From Candidatus Flexifilum breve (GTDB taxonomy: Bacteria > Chloroflexota > Anaerolineae > Aggregatilineales > Phototrophicaceae), in NCBI GenBank assembly GCA_016717205.1, contig JADKGC010000001.1, positions 744,001 through 808,000 on the forward strand: DNA of 64,000 bases, in the 5' to 3' direction. Position 1 is the stretch's first letter. Each line of letters starts with the position of its first letter. Shown piece by piece: positions 53,692 through 62,162 of this stretch. Made by a program: the position numbers and the translations under genes. The notes beneath the pieces are model-generated. The model did no database searches and had not been told where the DNA came from. It saw only the letters and a program-made list of their open reading frames with translations.

Positions 53692-56525
53692 TTATTCAAT
53701 TTCAAGGTTATCATTCAAGCCGAGTTCACGCAACGATAGCCGAGTATCGTCCAGCTTCTGACTGGATACGCCATCAGGTGGCTGAACTTCAAATTCCACC
53801 GTGATCCGCAAGTTTTGTCCAACTGCAAAGCGCGTCAGCACCTTGTTGTAGAACACCGACCACTTCTGTGAGGGAACAGTGCCCTGCCAACGGACAATCG
53901 CAGCACGGGCCGTTGATTGTCCTCGCGTTGGTGTGACAACTTCGGCGGGTGGATCAATCGTCGGATTCCACTCGTTGTCTTCCGGTTGGGCAGGGACAGG
54001 GAATAGTACAGTCTGAGGTTCAATGATCTTCGGCTGCTCAAGGGCGGCGCGATAGGCTTTTGCCGAATCTCCGGTAATAATCGCCATGTCGCTGCTAACT
54101 TCAATCTCTGCGGCGCTGATCGGAGCACCCTGATCATGGAATATCCGGTATTGCCCGTTCTCTGGTAGGCTGACATAGGCGAGCAGTCCATCACGAACGC
54201 CGTTCGCAATCGTTTCACGGATCAGATTTGCGTTCAGCAAGCGCGGGAACCGCGGCGCAGCGAAGAAAGCTTCCCGCACCGACCTCGTGTCCCATTCTTT
54301 GAAGGCAGGCGGCCAGTTACGCAGCAGAAAGTTTACCCCCGCACCTTCCGCGATTTCATCTTGCGCCAGCAACCGATTGATAATCAAATTGATCAGGGTA
54401 GGCGCAGCGCTCGACGTCAGCTGGCCCAAGTCAATATGCCGGAGCGTCCCTGCTCGATCCAACAACATCAAGTGGCGATAGGTTTTCCACACCGTTTCCC
54501 GCAAATCTCCCCGTGACTTGCGCACATATTCCTCAAGCTGCCGCTCTTGAGCCCGATCTGGTTCATCGGCGCGCGGTGACGTTTCCAACTCAACCTGAAT
54601 GTCTTCCCAGGCTATCGTCTTTTTCACCCGATCACGCAACCCGCTCGTCTCATCCGCTACACACCAGATCAGAGCATTTTTGAAGCGTCGATTTTCCGAC
54701 CCGTAATCCCGCGTCCAGGTTTCCATACGCCGAAGAGTCGTTGCATCGTTGATCGACTGGTAGGGCGATAGAACGACGAGCGTAATCTGCGCCTCATTGG
54801 GGATCGCGCCACTTGATTCGGGGAAATGGACGACATTCACTAGCGGCAGCACATCCTGCCGCTGTCCCAGACGTGGGAACGCCGAACGCGCTTTTTGCAG
54901 GTCGAAGACCGCTTTGATTTCTGAGTCGATGCGGTCAGTGATACGCCCCTCAGCAATGTTGGCGCTGTAATCTGTATGCTTCTTGTTGAGATTCTCACGA
55001 GTGCTGAAGCGGTACTTGTTGCGGTCAATCGATAGGTAGTAGCAGCGTTCGCTGAGCGCCTCCAGCGCAGTTTCAACATTGCCGATGTCCATATCCGGAA
55101 AACCAACCGCGAGCCGGATTTCAGGCACGGTCGCTTCGGTGCGCGTCTGACCGCCATTGGACTCGAAAAAGATGGTTGCCGCGACTTTCCGATGCAAACG
55201 CGCGCGCTTGAAAGTATCGACGCCTTCTCGATCCAGTGTGCTCGCATGCGAGTCGGATTTTCCGGCGATGTCGGCGGTGACGGCGGGTTCCAGGCGTTCT
55301 TCGCCCAACTGTTCGAACATGGCGGCGCGGAAATCGGGATCATCAAGCGGCGCAGTGCCGAGATCAATCAAGGGATCGCTATACCTACCGGTAAAGCTCT
55401 CGGTATACACCTTTGAGACCCACCGAGCCAGCAATTGCAGAACACCGCGTGTGCGTTGAAAGCGGGGCAAAGCTTGCCATTTACGCTCGAAGACCGACAG
55501 CACGGTCGGATGAAACGGGTAGGTTTCGGCGAAGGCTTCCCACGCCCGCTCTCCATTCCAGTGTTCGGCCAGCTGCTGCTGGTGATCCGTCGCCCACTCC
55601 CCGTACGCGCTGATCGTGCGCCGCGCTTCGTCATTAATCCCCGTCCACTCAAAGAGACGGCGGCGAATGATTTCTGCCGTTTCGTGTTCCGCCGAGATAA
55701 TGAGGGCCTTGCCCACGCGATCCAGCAGTTTCTTGATAGCTTGGTAATCGCGTTCATCCTCCGGGGTCATCTCTAGTTCGGAACCCTGAATCGAGACAAC
55801 CAGCGAGACTCCCCGACGTCCGCGGGTGTCTTCTGACAGGTTTTGCAGGAAGTTGTAGAACTGACTAGAGAGATTATTGCGCCGGTTGCGGCTCATGTAG
55901 TTCATGATCTCATCCATCAGAATGAGGCACGGACGATCCGATGGGATCATCTGGTGAATGACATCACCGCCGGGGGCGACGCCCTGAGCATCATGCTCAG
56001 CGACGATGGCAAACGAGGCTTCGCCACCCAGTTGAAACGCGATCTCGCCCCACGGGGTTTTACGCAGCGGCGTGCCATCACTTCCACCGCGCCCCACCAG
56101 CGAGTCAAACTGCTGACCAACAAACACCGCCGTACTTGCTGCTGGGATATGCGGAATTTGCGCCGCATCAAGCAGTGTGCGGACGCCGTTCCAGCGGTGC
56201 GCGTCCTGACCGTGCTCAGCCAGATGATAAAGCATCGTGAGCGCGTGCGTTTTACCACCGCCGAACTGCGTGGCGAGGTTGAAGACGGCTGGCGCTTCGT
56301 TGACTTCCCCGGACAGGCGGCGCAGCACCTCGACCGCCAGCTCGGTGAGTTTGCGGGTCAGATACGTGCGATCAAAGAATTCTTCGGGTTTTTGATAGAC
56401 GGAGGTGCCCGACCATCCCGTACCTGATCGAGATGCACGGCAAACTCTGCCGCGTCGAGCGGTCGCTGCTGGCGCAGATCGTCGCGCGGCGCGACGACGG
56501 TATACCAAGGTTTGAGTGTTGCCAT
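53692..56525 (-). CDS. DUF499-type AAA ATPase of the defence locus (one frameshift near 56405)
   Basis: ATG 56525 gives TLKPWYTVVAPRDDLRQQRP and EFAVHLDQVRDGRAP, then one base is missing near 56401-56410 and the frame continues SVYQKPEEFFDRTYLTRKL. The reconstituted protein has 944 residues. Walker A FGGGKTH at about residue 90, Walker B CLILMDEIMNYMSR at about 200. The C-terminal part has beta domains. DUF499 ATPases occur next to DUF1156 methylases in defence islands and probably power the complex. It is the last gene of the operon, 26 bp after the small gene upstream. Confidence 0.85.
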
Positions 56526-56551
56526 GACTAATCCCTCACATGAAGTCTGGT

Positions 56552-57124
56552 CTAGCGGAATAATTCAATTTGGCCCAACTGCATGTTGAGCCGCCACCAC
56601 TTGAAGAAGCCTGATGGAAAAGCATCGACCGCCTCACGGTTGCCGATAATGAGCAAAGTTTCCCCGCCGAACTGCTGACGTTCAGCATTCGACAGTGGAG
56701 CGAGCACATCCTCACGCAGAAAACGTACGAGCGTGGGAATCTCTTGTTCATGCTGCCGATAGGCGATCACCACGCGCAGCGCCGCCTGCACGCACAGCAC
56801 TTTCCACAGCGAATAGGCGATCCGGTCGTCCGATCCGTTCTCCAGCTCGAAGACCGCGAGCGGGAAATGCCACCTGCCCTGACTGGGCTTGAACGCGATG
56901 ACGTCCAGCGCCAGATATTCCCCGTGCTCAATGGGTTGGAGCTTGAGAACATGACCTTTCGCCGAGGCGCGCCAGTCGACGGCCTCACATGTGCGGACGA
57001 CCGCAGCCGTCATAGCCGCTGTCCAATCGCCCCGCAGTGTGGCGCTGCGCAGAGCCGAGGCCACGTCGGGATCACGCAGCGTGTTCATGAACGTTGTCCG
57101 CCAGAGCTGAGCGATGTCCATCAA
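56552..57124 (-). CDS. small protein of the defence locus, possibly PD-(D/E)XK-like
   Basis: The protein has 190 residues (start 57124 or the ATG one codon later). Helical N-terminus, then strands LALDVIAFKPSQ and WHFPLAVFELEN followed by a helix SLWKVLCVQAALRVVIAY. The Asp...Glu-x-Glu spacing resembles the PD-(D/E)XK nuclease fold, but no Lys is clearly placed, so this is tentative. Lies between the methylase and the DUF499 gene in one operon. Confidence 0.6.
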   Translation of the reverse strand: MMDIAQLWRTTFMNTLRDPDVASALRSATLRGDWTAAMTAAVVRTCEAVDWRASAKGHVLKLQPIEHGEYLALDVIAFKPSQGRWHFPLAVFELENGSDDRIAYSLWKVLCVQAALRVVIAYRQHEQEIPTLVRFLREDVLAPLSNAERQQFGGETLLIIGNREAVDAFPSGFFKWWRLNMQLGQIELFR

Positions 57125-57183
57125 GTCGCTGCACCTTATTCTTCGCTGAGTTCAGTTCAAAGAAATCACCCGCAGGGGCCGGT

Positions 57184-60100
57184 TTAGAACCCGAGACCCT
57201 TTTTGCGCGCCAGCAGCCCATCGAGCCAGCGATATTCTTCCGTCGATTTCGGATACAGCCGCAGCAGCGCATCGGCCAGCCTCCAGAAGCGTGTATCACT
57301 GCCGTAGCCTTCCTCGACCAGAAAGCGCTTAAGCGCCTCGGTGCGCCCGGTCGCGTGCAGAATCATCGCCTGATGCAGCCGATCCAGCGTGGTTTTCCCC
57401 GCGCTGTACTCCGACTCGCGCTCGTCGAAGCGCCATTCCGACGCCTCGGCTTCGTCCAGCACCTCGAACAGGCTCATCTGCCGGACCGACTTCTTCGGCT
57501 GACTCGGGACGTTCCCGGCGTCTTTCCCGAACAGATAGGATGCCCGTTCCGCGACCGGACGCAGCCGCGCTTTGTTCCCCTTGATTTCGGCAAGGTGATC
57601 GAGCTTTTCGAGATACGCGCCGATGCCCTGCGCAATCTTGCGCGCGGCGTCGTATTCCAGCACGAAACCGCTGAGCGCCTTACCGCCCGGCGCATCGTCG
57701 CCTTCATCGTCGGCATCCGTATCCTCGCCGGAGTCGCCAGTGCTCCCATCAACTTCTCCAGCTTGCAGCGTCCACAGCCACATGGCCGACAGGCGCGCAT
57801 CCTCTTCGAAGCCGGTCGTATCCGCGCCCTGAAACACGATTTGCAGCGCCTCGCGGCTGACCGCGGCCCACACCTGCTCCAGATACTCGCGCAGCGTGAC
57901 CACTTCGCCACTGGCTTTCTCCACGCGGGCATAGCGGCTGTAGATTTCCATCGCGGGACCTAAACAGGCGAAGATGGCATCCGCGCCGACCACGCCCTCG
58001 CGCTCCAACCGGGGCAACCATGACCGGATGCGACCGGGCAATTCCGCCAGCACTTCGCGCCAATCGCCGACCGTTTGTGTCGGCGTGCCATACTCATCCT
58101 CACGCGGACGACATACCAGATGGATCGATGATGCGAGCGCTGCTGAGTTCATAGCGCGCAACCGTGTTCCCATTTCCGTATCTATGGGCCATGATCCCGT
58201 TACTGTCCAACCTGCGTCGAGCATAGCCTGCAATTGTGTTTCCCAACCTGATGTCGATTTATGCGCAAATACAACTACGCCGACGCCAATAGGCGCAAGT
58301 ATGCGTCTTGCTTCTGACATAGCCTGCATCATATTGCGTTCAAAATAGGCTTTGTCTTTACCATTCACTACATCAACAATGCATTCTTCGTCTTTTGGAG
58401 CAAGTTCCGTTGTGAAGAGATCGCGTTGCTTGCTTCCTAAAGATCGCTTCAGCCAAACCACGAAAAAATCTGAAAGAGAAGCGTAGGGTACTGCATCATA
58501 GTATGGAGGATCGGTAAATAGCGCTTGGACAGAATCATCAGCAAGAGGGTGTGAGGTTGCCGTAGCATTAGTTGCGACGCCCGAAGAAGCAATGATGCTT
58601 TCCCGTTCGACAGTCAGGACTAACCAATCGAGACTTTGACTCCAGCCACCGGATCGATCATTGATAGGTACACCTTCTGCGAAGTCCCAGACAATTGGAA
58701 GGGCTTGGCGTGCAAAAGTATGGTTAATGCCGCTCATCTTTGGGTTTGCGTCGTAAGTACATGAAGCAGATGAGCGGTCTACTACTCGATTGACCGATAA
58801 AGCCAAGCAGGTCTGTACAGCAACCGCCAAACCTGAGTCGTTGTTTGTAGCTAAGCCGTCGCCTACTTCCTGCGTCAAGCGAGCCAGTGTGGTCAGTGCC
58901 AAGAGTTGGCGTGGTGTAAACAAGTGATGCCACTGCTCCATACCATATAACTGAACACGAAATCCTAACGTGCCTTGCACAGGTAGCTGCTCTTCAGGAA
59001 TGAGGGAGAGACTTTTTGTATGACCTAACTTGCGCGTCTCAAGTTCATCAATTGCCCTTCGCACGGTTAGTGTGTCTTGTTCGGTTGCTGATCGGAAAAA
59101 TCGTCCTTGTGCGTCTCCGCGTGTCGTCACCACCGCGTACAAACGAGCATCAGCCGCGCCACCACGCCGTGCCTTTAATTGGACACGCACACGCTCAACG
59201 GGCGTCGTGTAGCCGCAGCACGGGCACACCGCCGATCCGCGCTTAATCGTCCCCTCGCCTACTTCGCTCGCTTTCGGATTATGGACGATCTCAAAATCGA
59301 CACGCTTGTACGTCGGGTTGGGGATCAATTTCACGGCGAACGATTTCTTCGTATTCTTCGCTAGCCAGAACGAACGCATCAGCGGCACTTCACAGCCGCA
59401 GCCGGGACCTTCACAGGTGATGGTGCGCGCCCACAGGTAAGCAATCGGCGTCGCGCCGTCGGGATCTTTCGGGTAAAACTCTGCGAGTTCCGCCTCGGCT
59501 TGCTCCTTGATCCACGCCCCCCACTTACGCACCTCGTCGGCAAGCTGCTGCCCGTAGCGCGGAATGTATTCCAGCACCACCTTGTTGAGCAGCACCGCCA
59601 CCGGGTTGAGGTCGCTGGCGAAGGCGTCCGCGCCCACCCGCAGCGCCTCCAGCGGGATCGCCCCGCCACCCGCGAACGGATCGACGACGAGCGGACGCGA
59701 ACCCGGTTCACCGCCCAGCGCCTCATGTGCCGCGCTCGTCAAGGCGCGAGCTGTCGCCAGAAAATCAGGCTGAGTCGAGTTGTCCCAGTTGGCAAAATCC
59801 GCGATAAACGCCAGCAGCATCCGGCGCAGCGTGACCAAATCGGCAGAACTATCGCTCAGGTCGTACTCGCGCCCGTAGATTTGCGCGCAGTGACCGTAGA
59901 GCATGGGCGTCACGTTTTCCACCAGCTTCTTGATCGGTTGGGTGGAAGCGACCTTCTCTGCGAAGGCGCGCAAGTGCTCGTAAGCTGCGCGGCGGAAGGC
60001 AGGCGGGCATGCGGGATCAGCCGGGTCGATCCACAGAGCCGCACACAACACGGCTCGGCATGCGGCGAGCGGTCGGCGCGCCCACCAGATGTGCAGCGTC

Positions 60101-61230
60101 GAGATGTGCCCGTGGCGGATGCTCTTTTCGCGCCGCGCGTGCGCGGAAATCTGCTTGATGGGCAGGTCAACTTCGATAAGGCGTTTGGGATAACCAGTCA
60201 CAGTGTTCCTTGGGGTTGATTGGTTGGTCAACGGCAAAGCCGTTTGTATCGGTGTTTCAACGGGTGCTGACAGAAGCGGAGGCGTAAGTTTATCACCATT
60301 ACCGTTCGGGGGCGGATCGCCGTTAGGAATGCCCAACACGCGCCACAATGAATGTAGGCTCGGCTTTCCATCCGGCTGGCTTTTCAGTGCATAGGCACCA
60401 CGCTTTAAGAAATAAGCGTTTCCCTCTGCGGATTCAGGCGGTTCACGATAATCAACAGCGAATAATGGCAACCTCAGGTCGATGGCCGTGTTCCCAGCCT
60501 CGAATGTCCCACCCTGCATTCCCGACTCGATGACAATCATGGCGTCGGAGAAACCGCAGATCGTTCGGTTACGCTGCATCGCGTTGCGCGCTACCCACGG
60601 CAAGCGCGGCGAAAACTCCGATACGACGAGGAAATTCCGATCGTTCAGCAACTCTCCAATTTCGCGCTTCGGACGAAAGTGGAGTATCCCCTCGGCGAGT
60701 ACCAGCGTCGTTACCCCGCCTGCCGCGAGCGCCCCTCGATGCGCGGCCAAGTCGACACCATGGGCATAGCCGCTGATCACATTGACGTCTTGCTGTGCGA
60801 GCGCATCGGCGCACTGCGCGGCGATCTGTAAGCCTTTTTCCGATGCTTTGCGCGAACCACAGAAACCGACTGCTGATCGCTTCAGTAACGTGAGATCGCC
60901 CTTCACGAACAACACTGGTGGAGCAGTAGATTTCAGCACACGGATCAGGTGTTCGGGGTAGCCTTCCTGACCACGCAACACGACTTCGATACTCTGCTCA
61001 CGCAGCTTGTCTGCAACCAACCGGGCTTCTTCAAGTCCTTGCGCAATGAGCTCATCGCTATTCGGTTTCAGTCTGACTAAGGCAGCTTTATCTTGTGGCG
61101 TAAGCGCGACAAAATCAGCGAGGTCAATGCCCGCCTTTGCGGTTGCCTCAATGATATAGTCAAGCGTCTTTGCCCCGAGTCCCGGCGCATGCAACAGCTG
61201 GAGCAGAGCAACTAAAGATCGATAGTCCAT
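57184..61230 (-). CDS. DprA (SMF) fused to DUF1156 adenine-type DNA methylase
   Basis: The protein has 1348 residues. Residues 1-290 are DprA-like: helix-hairpin-helix-like start, then a Rossmann core with VGFCGSRKASEKG, ISGYAHGVDLAAHRGAL, NRTICGFSDAMIVIESG and GGTFEAGNTA. A Pro/Thr-rich linker (300-345) leads to DUF1156 (KRLIEVDLPIKQIS, WWARRPLAACRA), methylase motif I DPFAGGG at 517-523, cysteine clusters at 606-613 and 669-672, and motif IV TDPPYYDA at 906-913. Known DUF1156 proteins lack DprA. The gene is 3 bp from the PRTase gene. A stretch at about 58150-59050 is AT-richer than the rest. Role: host DNA marking plus a nucleotide- or DNA-sensing front end (inferred). Confidence 0.87.
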   Translation of the reverse strand: MDYRSLVALLQLLHAPGLGAKTLDYIIEATAKAGIDLADFVALTPQDKAALVRLKPNSDELIAQGLEEARLVADKLREQSIEVVLRGQEGYPEHLIRVLKSTAPPVLFVKGDLTLLKRSAVGFCGSRKASEKGLQIAAQCADALAQQDVNVISGYAHGVDLAAHRGALAAGGVTTLVLAEGILHFRPKREIGELLNDRNFLVVSEFSPRLPWVARNAMQRNRTICGFSDAMIVIESGMQGGTFEAGNTAIDLRLPLFAVDYREPPESAEGNAYFLKRGAYALKSQPDGKPSLHSLWRVLGIPNGDPPPNGNGDKLTPPLLSAPVETPIQTALPLTNQSTPRNTVTGYPKRLIEVDLPIKQISAHARREKSIRHGHISTLHIWWARRPLAACRAVLCAALWIDPADPACPPAFRRAAYEHLRAFAEKVASTQPIKKLVENVTPMLYGHCAQIYGREYDLSDSSADLVTLRRMLLAFIADFANWDNSTQPDFLATARALTSAAHEALGGEPGSRPLVVDPFAGGGAIPLEALRVGADAFASDLNPVAVLLNKVVLEYIPRYGQQLADEVRKWGAWIKEQAEAELAEFYPKDPDGATPIAYLWARTITCEGPGCGCEVPLMRSFWLAKNTKKSFAVKLIPNPTYKRVDFEIVHNPKASEVGEGTIKRGSAVCPCCGYTTPVERVRVQLKARRGGAADARLYAVVTTRGDAQGRFFRSATEQDTLTVRRAIDELETRKLGHTKSLSLIPEEQLPVQGTLGFRVQLYGMEQWHHLFTPRQLLALTTLARLTQEVGDGLATNNDSGLAVAVQTCLALSVNRVVDRSSASCTYDANPKMSGINHTFARQALPIVWDFAEGVPINDRSGGWSQSLDWLVLTVERESIIASSGVATNATATSHPLADDSVQALFTDPPYYDAVPYASLSDFFVVWLKRSLGSKQRDLFTTELAPKDEECIVDVVNGKDKAYFERNMMQAMSEARRILAPIGVGVVVFAHKSTSGWETQLQAMLDAGWTVTGSWPIDTEMGTRLRAMNSAALASSIHLVCRPREDEYGTPTQTVGDWREVLAELPGRIRSWLPRLEREGVVGADAIFACLGPAMEIYSRYARVEKASGEVVTLREYLEQVWAAVSREALQIVFQGADTTGFEEDARLSAMWLWTLQAGEVDGSTGDSGEDTDADDEGDDAPGGKALSGFVLEYDAARKIAQGIGAYLEKLDHLAEIKGNKARLRPVAERASYLFGKDAGNVPSQPKKSVRQMSLFEVLDEAEASEWRFDERESEYSAGKTTLDRLHQAMILHATGRTEALKRFLVEEGYGSDTRFWRLADALLRLYPKSTEEYRWLDGLLARKKGLGF

Positions 61231-61233
61231 GAG

Positions 61234-62106
61234 TTATCCGAAATCGCCAGATGTGTTGTCAGTATCTTTTCCAGCTTTGACACAAACCACACCAATAACT
61301 CTATCAGCGCCCATCAATTTAAGAAACTGCGCATAAGACCAGATAGTCACACCTGATTGGTAGAGGTCATCCACAATGTAAACCGTCTTTCCTGTGACTT
61401 GTTGCGATAGGTCTATACCACGAGTATCCACTATTTTCTTCCAAAAAGCGAATTTTTGTTCTAATGTTGTGTCTTTCATAGACGGTTTCGGCCTCTTTAA
61501 AGCAGGTTGAACCAGAGGCTCTGAAACGCCGAAAAATTCTACTCCTAGGCGATCTGCAATACGTCGTGCTAACTCAGACGGTAAATCGAAAGGTTTTCCG
61601 ACATTAAATGGAATATAGCTTATATATGATTGCTCGGTGATACAAAAGCGATTGGCACACTCCATTGCTTCCAGCAGATAATGTACGAGTCCATCTAGCG
61701 CTTCTTCCGACTCTCCCCACTTTGCCTGATATTCGAGTTCACCTATTTCGGTTCTTTCCGTCAGGGATTTATAGTTTTTGTCGAGAGCAATGCAAACATC
61801 AAGTTCATCTCCGAAATGAGACGCAATCCAGCCGGACTTTCCGATCAACATATTGAATCCAAAATCATTGAGAAACGTCCGAATATCGTCTACCTCTGAA
61901 TCACCAATTCCTTTGAAATAGGTGTATTGCATGAACGAATTGTATGATTGCCGCCAACCAATACAATGACGATACAAGTCTTCTTCAAGTTCTTCAAAAA
62001 GCCGCGCATAAAATGGTGGTAGGGTCAATGACCAGTCACCACTAGGTGCTTGCTGGAATTGAGCCAGACGCAAAAAACTGCGAATTTCCGGTGGATAGTA
62101 GCCCAT
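61234..62106 (-). CDS. phosphoribosyltransferase-fold protein of the defence locus
   Basis: The protein has 290 residues. The C-terminal part carries the PRPP-binding motif as VYIVDDLYQSGVTIWSYAQF, typical of type I PRTases. The N-terminal 100 residues are helical with no clear family. No purine or pyrimidine salvage signature is seen. AT-richer than both flanking genes. Genes pairing DprA/SLOG-type and PRTase domains recur near defence genes, as I recall; here the next gene starts with DprA, 3 bp away. Confidence 0.78.
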   Translation of the reverse strand: MGYYPPEIRSFLRLAQFQQAPSGDWSLTLPPFYARLFEELEEDLYRHCIGWRQSYNSFMQYTYFKGIGDSEVDDIRTFLNDFGFNMLIGKSGWIASHFGDELDVCIALDKNYKSLTERTEIGELEYQAKWGESEEALDGLVHYLLEAMECANRFCITEQSYISYIPFNVGKPFDLPSELARRIADRLGVEFFGVSEPLVQPALKRPKPSMKDTTLEQKFAFWKKIVDTRGIDLSQQVTGKTVYIVDDLYQSGVTIWSYAQFLKLMGADRVIGVVCVKAGKDTDNTSGDFG

Positions 62107-62162
62107 GAGTCTGCCTTAACGTGATCTGTGAAAATGGTAATGCGACCTTCAAACAGTGTTGC

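Noticed and set aside
56767..57963. Plus-strand frames of 147 and 289 codons under the defence genes
   Set aside because: They are complementary to motif-bearing reverse-strand genes and show no domain features.
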